20,408 nucleotides of DNA, from the NCBI GenBank assembly GCA_025449115.1, contig JAHLKC010000288.1, positions 1-20,408 on the forward strand, in the 5' to 3' direction. Source of the stretch: Chytridium lagenaria. Its lineage: Eukaryota > Chytridiomycota > Chytridiomycetes > Chytridiales > Chytridiaceae. The notes beneath the pieces are model-generated. The model saw only the letters and a list, made by a program, of their open reading frames with translations. It searched no databases and was not told the DNA's origin. The position numbers were made by a program, and so were the translations under genes. Positions 8,441-16,220 of this stretch are shown here, piece after piece. Numbering within the stretch: position 1 is the stretch's first letter; each line of letters begins with the position of its first letter.

Positions 8441-9088
8441 AGGAGTTTTTGGGGCGGAAGAGAAGAAGAGAGACGAGAAGTTTGAAGGGGATGTATCAAA
8501 ATGGAAGAGTGATTTGGACTTACCAGATTACAACACGGATTCGTCAAGTTCTGGCGGAAGCGAGGGCGAAACCGCTGTGGATGATGACTCCGATGAAGAG
8601 GAAGATGATAATGTTAATTATCACACTCCTGATCGTGAAGACTACAACGAAGAAGATAGAGAAGAACCACGCTCTCCTACGGTTCGTCGATCAGGTGGAA
8701 GAAGAGTACCAAATTTCCGTGAAGACCTGGATGAACCGTACGAAACATCCCTTCGAAGGTCAGCAAGGAACAAGAAGAAACCTGGAGAGTTTTGGACGTT
8801 TAAGCCATCCGCCAACACCGCATCATGGGAAGAAGATGATGATGAGCCAAAAACTAACTCAGAAGCGATGCAGAGGAAGGAGAAGGATGAATGGAGGAAA
8901 GCGATGGAAGAGGAGATGAAGAGCTTGGTCGAGATGGGGACTTGGAGGCTGGTGCCCCGACCAAAAGATAGGAAGATTATTAAATCTGGATGGGTGTACA
9001 AAACAAAGCGTGATGAGTTGGAAAATTTGGACAAACGCAAAGCACGTTTCGTTGCGAAAGGATATTTGCAGAAACAAGGTCTTGATTA
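8441..9088 (+). pseudogene. A1 acidic linker and start of RT, cut at 9088
   Basis: The frame open from 8325 becomes the true pol frame at about 8425 (SVIFDEGVFGAEE). It encodes the acidic Ser-rich linker (DLPDYNTDSSSSGGSE, DEEEDDNVNYHTPD), RRVPNFREDLDEPYETS, and the beginning of RT (EEEMKSLVEMGTWRLVPRPK, KSGWVYKTKRDEL, ARFVAKGYLQKQGLDY). At 9088/9089 it switches to family C sequence; the following residues up to 9188 are not RT. The catalytic YVDD and everything downstream are missing. Confidence 0.88.
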
Positions 9089-9187
9089 CAAACACTACGA
9101 TGGGTGTGAAAAGCCAGTCGTTCAACAGCGCGCAGATTTGGCATCGACGGATGGGTCACATCTCGATGAAGGCGGTGAAGAAGCTTG
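9089..9187 (+). repeat. 99-bp C segment repeated from 621-719 (right copy)
   Basis: This is the second copy of the C segment containing WH..MGH, here with CGA CGG where the left copy has TGA CAG. It is fused on its left to A1 RT and runs on its right into C integrase without interruption, so it is the uninterrupted form of the A1 target. Confidence 0.9.
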
Positions 9188-10053
9188 AAAGATAGGCAAC
9201 GGGTGTACGCATCACGTTGTATAACGACAATGACGACGTGCTGTGCAAGGGATGCATTGAGGGGAAGCTTACGCGCTCCACTCACCCGGAAAGAGTAGAG
9301 AAGGACTACAAAGTTCTGGAATACGTTCACGTGGATTTGGCGGGACCCATGAAGCGGAAGAGCTTGGGAGGGTCGCATACTTCATGGTGGTTGTGGACGC
9401 GTCAACGGGTTACTGCAACACGTACATGCTCAAGGAAAAGAAGCAAGCGGTTCAGTACATCAAGCAGTACAAGAGAGAAGCCGAGGCACTCACAGGTCAA
9501 CGGATTGACGCGTTGAGACACTCGGAAAGGAACCCTGAGGAGATGGACCAACGTCGAGAAAAGTCGCATCTCCTGGAGATTGTTGCAGATAACGGTGGGG
9601 AATTTAAGAACAAGCAGCTGGAGGCTTGATGCCCGGAGGAAGGCATCAAGCTCACGTTTGCCATGCCCTACACGCCTCAGCAGAACGGTGTCGCGGAAAG
9701 AACGAATCGGTCGCTCATTGAAAAGGTAAAGTGCATGCTCAGCGACGCGAGTCTTGACGACAAAATTTTAACTTGAAACGCGTTTTGAATCTTCGGTTAC
9801 GCGTGGTACGTGTACGTCTCAAAGGAACGACGGAAGAAGATGGATAAAAACGCTTGCAAATGTATTTTCTTGGGATATGAGGTGATGGGGTATCGCCTTT
9901 ACAACCCAGTCAGGAAGAAAGTAGTGCACAGCAAGACTGTTGTGTTTGATGAGCACAGGAAGCTGCTGGACAAGGTAGGAAGCGATTCAGGGAGTTTGGG
10001 GGAGCGATGAAGACTTCGAGGATTCCGAAGATGAGTCATTGAGCTCTAAGGAT
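9188..10053 (+). pseudogene. Family C integrase and start of acidic linker
   Basis: The zinc region continues (DDVLCKGCIEGKLTRS). Catalytic residues are Asp 9334-9336 (HVDLAGPM), Asp 9588-9590 (VADNGGEF) and Glu 9696-9698 (NGVAERTN), the last two separated by 35 residues. Breaks: a stop near 9193-9195, a frameshift near 9372, and TGA at 9627-9629 where relatives have Trp. A deletion of roughly 100 bp near 9770-9800 removes the segment that in A2 reads WGEAVMAAAYLIN. The frame from 9810 gives KCIFLGYEVMGYRLYNP and KTVVFDEH, the integrase C-terminal end. A solo LTR interrupts at 10054. Confidence 0.87.
10049..10053 (+). repeat. Target site duplication of solo C LTR, left copy (AGGAT)
   Basis: AGGAT is repeated at 10539-10543 on the other side of the 485-bp LTR. 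Confidence 0.93.
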
Positions 10054-10538
10054 TGTTGAATACTTGTTGTTCACGGGGCTCATTAAAACAAAGTTAAACG
10101 CACTTTTGCTCGAACAACGTTCTTAATTTTATTTCGACTCAAAACACGAGTCTTTAAAATACTCAAACAAAACGAACAAGTAAAGAGGAAAGACAACACA
10201 AAGGTAAACCTATCAGAGACGCGTACGCTCAAAGATAAACAAATCAGGAGAGCCTTGACGGGAACAAAGGGAGTAAAGGCTAGAAGGGAATATCCAATCA
10301 CAAACAGGTAGAGTTATAATTAAACTGGCATAAAGAAAATAAACCAATCAAGGAAGGTAAATCAAAGTGGAAACTCAAATGAGTCCAGAATGTAAATGAG
10401 AAGTCCAGTGGGCGCGTTCGCGCTCAACTCTAACGACGCGTAAATTCCAGAGCACTCTAGTGTTGCGCCTGACGCCGCGGACTAATGTTGCAAGTGATCC
10501 TGACGCGTCCTTGTGAGTCAAGTGAGCGAAACCCAACA
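10054..10538 (-). repeat. Solo LTR of family C, reverse orientation
   Basis: 485 bp, flanked by perfect AGGAT duplications. On the minus strand it runs from TGTTGGGTTTCGCTC to GTATTCAACA. Its first 96 bases match the C 3' LTR at 11775-11870 with about five differences, which assigns the family. GAGCCCCGTGAAC lies near its 3' end, matching the GAGCCCCGTAA box of A and B. Three ACGCGT hexamers are present (10219, 10436, 10503). No internal region is present, so the element was reduced by LTR-LTR recombination. It splits the acidic linker of the C element; joining at one AGGAT restores the frame (SLSSKD then DGDNAS). Confidence 0.93.
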
Positions 10539-10543
10539 AGGAT
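10539..10543 (+). repeat. Target site duplication of solo C LTR, right copy (AGGAT)
   Basis: Identical to 10049-10053. Confidence 0.93.
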
Positions 10544-11083
10544 GATGGAGATAACGCGTCACAGGTCAGTGAAGACAGCGAAGCGTTGGAGGATGATGTC
10601 GAGGATGCTCAGGAAGAGAACGACGCGTCAGAAGAGTTTGAAAACGCGCCAACCTCGCCAAGAAGGACCCCTCTACGCGCTACAAGCAGCGTTTCACGTC
10701 TCCCGGTACCAGCAACACCACCAGCAGAGGAAGGCACTCGTCGTTATCCCCTGAGAGAGAGTAGGCCAGCAAACGCAGAATGGTTTAAGGCTCAATGGAA
10801 AGCGCGCTCCTGCTCCACGTAATCCTGCAGCACACACCGTTAGCGTGATGAGTGACGAGGACGTGACATATCTAGCAACCGTTGAGGACGCGTTGGGACG
10901 CGTTGATTCAGAAGAATGGATGAAGGCTCTCCAGGAGGAGTACCAGTCGTTGCTGGAGCATCAGACGTGGCGTCTGGTGCCTCGACCAAAGGGCAAGCAC
11001 ATCATCAAGAGTGGATGGTGCTGAGCTACAAGCGAAAGGAGAACGGCTCCGTGGAAAGGAGAAAAGCTCGATTCGTTGCGAAG
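10544..11083 (+). pseudogene. Family C acidic linker and RT start
   Basis: In the frame of 10586, this encodes an acidic stretch (EDDVEDAQEENDASEEFEN), then a basic Pro/Arg/Ser part and RYPLRES. Family C therefore has an acidic linker like A and B although its sequence differs. Later segments read EEWMKALQEEYQSLLEHQTWRLVPRPKG and IIKSGW in shifted frames, the N-terminal RT of copia elements. RKARFVAK ends at about 11082, where a large deletion begins. Confidence 0.8.
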
Positions 11084-11753
11084 GTTAATTCGCGTCCCGA
11101 CGTGGCATTTGCAGTTGGAATGCTGGCGCGCTACCAGGCGCGTCCTGGAGACGAGCACTGGGAGTGTACTCGTGATTTAGTCGGGTATTTACAGTTGACG
11201 CGTAGCTTGGGCATAAGCTATTTGCGTCAAGGGAACAATTTGAAGCTTAAAGAATTCAGCGATGCGGATTTCGGGAACTATCCGGAGAAGAAGTCAATCA
11301 GTAGGATTCGTCATCATGCTCAATGGAGGAGCTGTGATGTGGGGTGCGCGTAAACAAGCGTCAGTAGCTGTTTCCAGCGCAGAGGCCGGGTATGTCGCGT
11401 TGAGTGAGGCATCGTCGGAGCTCATCTGGTTGAAGCAGCTTCTGGAGGAGATAGGATACTCCTTTGACGATCCACCAACGCTTTGGTGTGATAACACGGC
11501 AGCAGAGGCCATTGCAAAGAACCCCATCATCAGCTCGAGGACGCGATACGTGGATCTTCGGTTCCACGCGGTTAGAGATCGCGTTGCCAAACGTTTGCTT
11601 CAGGTGGAGCACATTGGAACCAAGGAACAGCCTGCAAACATGCTTACGAAAGGGCTGGCGCGTAGAGACCTGGAGAGGTGTCGTGAACGCGTGGGGATGG
11701 TAGTCGTTGACAATAACGCGTCAGAGAAAGGGGAACCAGAGAAGTCGTGAGTA
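11084..11753 (+). pseudogene. Family C RT end and RNase H
   Basis: Directly after the RT start, the sequence continues as SRPDVAFAVGMLARYQ, which in A2 lies about 745 bp further on. The RT palm with YVDD is deleted. RNase H follows: LKEFSDADFG, a frameshift near 11300, then FVIMLNGGAVMWGARKQ, SAEAGYVALSEASSELIWLK, WCDNTAAEAIAKNPII and the terminal NMLTKGLARRDLERC. The stop TGA at 11748-11750 ends an uninterrupted frame from 11262. It is a dead remnant but the RNase H end is well preserved. Confidence 0.87.
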
Positions 11754-11761
11754 AAGTTAAC

Positions 11762-11774
11762 GAAAGGGGGAGAA
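11762..11774 (+). promoter_or_regulatory. Family C polypurine tract
   Basis: GAAAGGGGGAGAA directly precedes the TG of the C 3' LTR. It shares GGGGGAGAA with A and B. Confidence 0.88.
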
Positions 11775-11870
11775 TGTTGGGTTTCGCTCTCTTGACTCAC
11801 GAGGACGCGTCAGGATCACTCGCACCATTAGTCCGCGGCGTCGGGCGCAACACTAGAGTGCTCTGGAATT
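11775..11870 (+). repeat. 3' LTR of family C element, first 96 bp, interrupted by B2
   Basis: TGTTGGGTTTCGCTCTCTTGA start; contains ACGCGT at 11805. Matches the reverse complement of the end of the solo LTR. Cut at 11870 by insertion of B2; the remainder should lie beyond the right window edge. Candidate B2 target copy is GAATT (11866-11870). Confidence 0.9.
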
Positions 11871-12260
11871 TGTAGGGGTTACGGGGCTCAATTGTAATTA
11901 AATTATAATTATTAATAAAGAGAATTAAACTATAAAGAATCGTGATGGAGTCTCCAGCGGTGACAGGGAGGTAATTACTACGAAACTTCCATGTATTAAT
12001 GTTAACTACTTTTCGCAATACATGTAGAAGATGGGGATTTACACCAGAACTCATGACCCGTAAATCCCTCCAATAAAACTAAACATAAATAATAAAGTTA
12101 AGGGATTAACGCATCCTCAAATGTAATGAGGAGCTTAATAAACTGATCAACTCAAAACTTAAAATAACGCGTAAATAAACAGGTTCGGGGAAAAGTAACT
12201 TAGACTAAATAACGAATGTGGGTGAGAAAAACAAAAATAGAAAGATGAATAAACCCAACA
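11871..12260 (-). repeat. 3' LTR of B2
   Basis: 390 bp; on the plus strand TGTAGGGGTTACGGGG to AATAAACCCAACA. It aligns with the B1 LTRs with a ~10-bp shorter stretch around TTTATGTTT and about a dozen or more substitutions. The inverted repeat is kept (12034-12042 and 12060-12068). Confidence 0.93.
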
Positions 12261-12273
12261 TTCTCCCCCTCAG
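12261..12273 (-). promoter_or_regulatory. B2 polypurine tract
   Basis: The reverse complement reads CTGAGGGGGAGAA, directly inside the 3' LTR, identical to B1. Confidence 0.9.
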
Positions 12274-12577
12274 CTTTCTAACCTTTGCAGTTTTAGTCAA
12301 CCACTTTAACCATCAGTTCCCATGTCGGCGTCTGCGTATCCCACCCAATTCCAGCTTGTCCTTTCGAGTATACTGAATTCCCAATTGCTTCGTTTGCTGT
12401 AAGTATCCACACGTTCGGTAAAAGCGCATCCCAATGCGCTGGGTAAGGGTTCTCTTGAAACCTAGCGCTCATTCCGAGCGCGAATGCTATATCAGGTCGA
12501 GTCCCAATCATCGCATGCATCAAGGATCCAGTGTACTGTCGGTATCCTTGATTTTTCTCGTTCGTTTTCATAATCTC
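12274..12577 (-). pseudogene. B2 RT end with most of RNase H deleted
   Basis: Minus strand frame 12571-12293 reads YRQYTGSLMHAMIGTRPDIAFALGM and then jumps from the GGGAAC of ADADMGT to GATGGTTAAAGTGG, encoding the terminal MVKVVD. About 415 bp present in B1 (roughly 6475-6890) is gone. Both deletion ends carry GAT in B1, so a short-homology deletion is likely. Further indels near DALYRTCG shift the frame. The RNase H catalytic residues after the first Asp are missing, so B2 could not complete reverse transcription. Confidence 0.87.
12573..12577 (+). repeat. Target site duplication of A2, left copy (ATCTC)
   Basis: ATCTC precedes the TG of the A2 5' LTR and is repeated at 17811-17815. Confidence 0.95.
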
Positions 12578-12970
12578 TGTTGGGTTTCATCTTTCTAGTT
12601 TGTTTTACTTACTCACATTTATTTTACTAAGTCATTTGTGCCCCGCATTCATTCTAGCCTTCATAATTCGGAGTTTAAATTCTTTATTTGTTTTGCTGCT
12701 CATACCATTTGAGTCAGCGTTAATCCCCGCATGTTTTGCCTCCTACAACTGTATCCGTGACAATGAGAGATGGACGGTCAGAAGACCTTATGGCGAGAGG
12801 TGCCACCCTTAACTTACCTGTATTGCTGTGAAGAAGGTGATTAACAATAAGTTAGTTGTCATCAGTATTAATTAGTCGTCACCTCTGGAGACCTCGTTCA
12901 CCAGTTAATTATCATAATTAGTTTATTAAGTTTATTATCATCATTACAAAAGAGCCCCGTAAACCCTACA
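12578..12970 (+). repeat. 5' LTR of A2
   Basis: 393 bp, TGTTGGGTTTCATC to CCGTAAACCCTACA. It lacks one C (in GTGCCCCGC) and one T (CATAATTCGG) compared with the 3' LTR. The GAGCCCCGTAA box lies close to the end. Confidence 0.96.
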
Positions 12971-13105
12971 AGTGGTAGCACTTCATCTGGTTGGAAGAAG
13001 GAGTGAACGATCCATTTGAGGACCAGTAGAGAAGAGTGTGAGCATCGCAAGAAAGAAAGAATCAGCCCCAAGTCACCAAAGAAAGTAACCAGTCAACACG
13101 AGAAG
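12971..13105 (+). promoter_or_regulatory. A2 leader with primer binding site
   Basis: TGGTAGCACTT at 12973-12983 begins 2 bases after the LTR and is the candidate primer site. The A/G-rich leader is shorter than in A1 by an internal gap after CCATTTGAGGAC. It ends at the gag ATG 13106, preceded by CAACACGAGAAG. Confidence 0.6.
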
Positions 13106-13468
13106 ATGACGAAAGAAAAGGACGACAAACCTGTGATGTTCGATGGCACACAGTTCCACATCTGGAAGTACCGTATGGTCGGGTACCTCAAAGGCAAGGG
13201 CCTTTGGAAGATTGTTGATAAGGGCTGGACGCCCTATGCAGTCGTTGACACGCCTACAAACGCCGAGAGGAAAACTAGGTTAGAAGAGGAAGACCTGGAT
13301 ATGAAAGCAAAAGCGAGAATTGAATCAAGAGTGCATGATATCATCTTACCGCTAATCCAGGATGAAATAACGGCGAAAGCAACTTGGGACAAAATTGTTG
13401 AGACCTATGAGAGAAAGGCTCAGACAAACAGAAACGCGATTAGAGAAAAGCTCACCAACCTGAGATGA
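13106..13468 (+). pseudogene. gag: A2 gag, N-terminal part
   Basis: The start ATG at 13106 is chosen by agreement with A1 and B1 (MTKE.DDKPVMFDG); the frame is open further upstream to 13016 through the leader, but that part is not conserved as protein. 121 residues of copia Gag N-terminal region, with FHIWKYRMVGYLKG and LWKIVDKGW, end at TGA 13466-13468. At this point B1 reads on in the same frame (LTNLKMKEED). A2 has CTGAGATG where CTGAAGATG is expected, a one-base loss, so the stop and the overlapping ATG at 13465 are a frameshift product. Confidence 0.9.
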
Positions 13469-15985
13469 AAGAAGAGGACGACTTGAAGACTTACATTGCA
13501 GAGATCTCGTCAACAATCCAGCAACTAAAGGCTGCGGGGGAGGACACTGGAACCCCGCAGCACATCTCCATCCTTCTGACCACCCTACCAGAAGCGTATG
13601 ATATTATCGTAAATCTACTCGAGAACGACGCCAAAGCAGAGACCGACTATGCCTATGTGGTGGGAAAACTGTTAGATCACGAGACGAAAATTAAAGAAAG
13701 AAAGAGGGAAACAGAGGACAGCGAAGGTGCTCAAGCTCATACTGCAGGGCGACACAACAATCAGCAACGGCAACGCGGAGGTGAAGACCGTGAATGCTTT
13801 AACTGTGGTCGTCGTGGATACCTTGCGAGAGATTGCTGGAGTGCGAGAAGGAGTTATGACAACAGAAATGACGGAAATAACGAACATCAAGCTCAACCAG
13901 CAGCAGCTGGACGAGGCCAGTTCCGTGGACGAGGACGTGGTGGATTCCGTAGTCGTGGAAGCCGCGGAAGAGGAGGTCGAGGCCGTGGTGGTTGGAACCG
14001 TGGACCTAATGCAAGTATAGCGAATCAGAACAACAATCAAAACAACAACAACGGAGGGAACCCAGTAGTGTTCGTTGCAGCTGTGCCAACCGTCAACATG
14101 AGTGGGGATGGTGCGTTGCAAGCGAGAGACACTAGATGGATGTTGGATTCAGGCGCTACTCACCACATGACTTTTCAGCGCAACATCCTGACGAATTATC
14201 GCTCAATCCAGTGCAATATCAGCACTGCTGACAGTCAGAGCGAGCTCGAATCGAGAGGAGTCGGAGACTGTGAAGTAAAGATTAGAATTGGGGGAAGAAC
14301 AGGAACACTAATACTGAAGAATGTGTTGTATGTACCTAACATCGGACGGAACCTGATCTCGCTTGGGATGGCGAGGAAGAAAGAACTGGACATCTTTCCA
14401 AAAGATGATGGGTATGATCTGAAACCGAAGAAAGGACCATCAGCACAAGCGCTAGCAACTTTCACATACAACAGCAAGGAAAACCTCATTTACCTTGATC
14501 AAGCGTCGGAGCCTAAACCCAGCACCTCCGTTGCAAAGTCTGGGAAGCCACTATCGCCACATCAGTGGCACCTGAGGATGGGTCATCTAGGAAAGAAGAG
14601 TGTGAAGAAGTTAGTGAAGGTTGCAAAGGGAGTCAACATGACAGATGTAGAGGACACTCACCTTTGCGAAGGATGTGTTGATGGAAAGATGACAAGAGTT
14701 TCATTCCCTGACAAACCCGACGAAATCAAAGCTAAAGAACCTCTTGAAAGGATTCACGTCGATATTGTCGGGCCTATGAAGAATGCGTCAAACGGCGGCG
14801 CTCGTTACTTCTTAACGATTGTGGACAGCGCCACAAATTACGTTACGGTGTATTTATGCAAGAAGAAAAACGAATCAGTCAAGTACATCAAGGGTTACAA
14901 AGAAGAAGCAGAAAAACGCATTAAACATACACTAAAAGAGATTGTGGCGGACAACGGTGGGGAGTTCAACAATAAATCAATGAAGGATTGGTGTTTGGAG
15001 CAGGGAATTCGACTCACCTTTACCATGCCATACACACCGCAACAGAACGGTGTTGCTGAAAGGATGAACAGGAACTTAAACGAGCGATCTAAGAGCATGT
15101 TAAGCTCATCAAAACTGGAAACGAGATTTTGGGGAGAAGCTGTGATGGCTGCAGCTTACCTTATCAATAGATCGCCTACGCGCACCAACGAAGAAGACGC
15201 GACACCTCTTGAGAAATTCGCCGGGGTCAAGCCTGACCTCTCGAGGTTGCGTGTTTGGGGATGCCTCGCGCTTGTCTTGATCCCAAAGCAGCAGAGAAAG
15301 AAAGGTGACTTTAACGCTCGCCGCTGTGTGCTTGTGGGATATGAACCCCTTGGATACCGCCTGTGGGACTTGCAAGAAAATAAGCTGGTTAGAAGCAAGT
15401 CTGTCATTTTTGATGAAGAAGTTTTTGGGGCGGGAGAGAAGAAGGGAGATGAGAAGTTTGAAGGGGATGTATCAGAATGGAAGAGTGATTTGGACTTACC
15501 AGATTACAACACGGATTCGTCAAGCTCTGGTGGAAGCGAGGGCGAAACTGCCGTGGATGATAACTCCGATGAAGAGGAAGATGATAATGTTAGTTATCAC
15601 ACACCTGATCGTGAAGACTACAACGAAGAAGATAGAGAAGAACCACACTCACCTACGGTTCGTCGATCAGGTGGAAGAAGAGTACCAAATTTCCGTGAAG
15701 ACCTGGATGAACCTTACGAAACATCCCTTCGAAGGTCAACAAGGAACAAGAAGAAACCTGGAGAGTTTTGGACGGTTAAGCCATCCGCCAACACCGCATC
15801 ATGGGAAGACGAAGATGATGAACCAAAAACTTACGTAGAAGCGATGCAGAGGAAGGAGAAGGATGAATGGAGAAAAGCGATGGAAGAGGAGATGAAGAGC
15901 TTGGTCGAGATGGGGACTTGGAGGCTGGTGCCCCGACCAAAAGATAAGAAGATTATCAAATCTGGATGGGTGTACAAACAAAACG
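13465..15985 (+). pseudogene. A2 Gag C-terminus, protease, integrase, linker and RT start
   Basis: The frame is open for 879 codons from 13465 to 16104, of which about the first 840 are genuine. Gag C-half is at 1-105. The zinc knuckle is C111-C114-Y119-C124 (His replaced by Tyr). An Arg-Gly-rich run lies at about 149-183, then an Asn-rich spacer. Protease D228 is in LDSGATHH. The integrase zinc site is H369/H374 with C401/C404, and its catalytic triad is D433, D496, E532 (35 residues between the last two). The acidic Ser-rich linker is at about 670-730, and RT starts near 790. A one-base loss near 15978 (TACAAACAAAACG for TACAAAACAAAGCG) ends the true frame. A single Gag-Pol product is inferred. 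Confidence 0.92.
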
Positions 15986-16220
15986 TGATGAGTTGGGAAA
16001 TTTGGACAAACGCAAAGCACGCTTCGTTGCAAAAGGATATTCGCAGAAACAAGGTCTTGATTACGATGAGAAGTTTGCACCCGTTATTAAGCAAGCCACG
16101 TTAAGAGTCATGCTGGCGATTGCCTGTCAAGAGGACATGGAGATCAGGCAATACGATGTAAAGACTGCGTTTTTAAACGGGCAAGCTAGAAGACCACGAG
16201 ATCTATATCGAGCAACCTGA
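15966..16220 (+). pseudogene. A2 RT, N-terminal segment
   Basis: This frame continues RT after the first shift: TKRDELGNLDKRKARFVAKGYSQ, YDEKFAPVIKQATLRVML and QYDVKTAFLNG. KFAPV and DVKTAFLNG are hallmark copia RT blocks; the Asp of DVKTAF is a catalytic carboxylate of the family. An extra G near 16180 (GGGCAAGCT, expected GGCAAGCT) shifts the frame and gives the stop at 16218-16220. Confidence 0.88.

Larger units (their letters stand above)
720..9088 (+). mobile_element. Family A copia element A1, 3' truncated, hosting B1
   Basis: A1 occupies 720-2118 and 7349-9088. It has a 5' LTR, primer site, gag with a large internal deletion, protease split by B1, integrase, linker and the first part of RT. 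It ends inside RT at 9088, at the position equal to base 16064 of A2, so about 1.75 kb (RT core, RNase H, polypurine tract, 3' LTR) is missing. Beyond the join lies C sequence. Its 5' LTR differs from A2 LTRs by many substitutions and small indels, so A1 belongs to an older insertion or another A lineage. Confidence 0.88.
193..11870 (+). mobile_element. Family C copia element (host of the other insertions), decayed and interrupted
   Basis: This is the oldest layer. Its pieces are 193-719, 9089-10053, 10544-11774, and the first 96 bp of a 3' LTR at 11775-11870. Domain order on the plus strand is protease, integrase, acidic linker, RT remnant, RNase H, polypurine tract, LTR, which is Ty1/copia order. 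It is interrupted by A1 (with B1 inside), by a reverse solo LTR of its own family, and by B2 in the 3' LTR. Gag and the 5' LTR are not in the window. It carries premature stops, frameshifts and two large coding deletions, so it cannot be active. Sequence composition differs from A and B by a dense ACGCGT hexamer. Confidence 0.85.

Noticed and set aside
13461..13470. ATGA overlap of gag stop and downstream ATG in A2, as if translational coupling or programmed frameshift separated Gag from Pol
   Set aside because: B1 reads through the same place in one frame (LTNLKMKEED), and A2 simply lacks one A of CTGAAGATG. A frameshift lesion explains it.
13727..14020. Val/Glu-rich plus strand frame overlapping the RGG region
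   Set aside because: It is the +1 reading of the same repetitive codons; the proper frame carries the zinc knuckle and protease.
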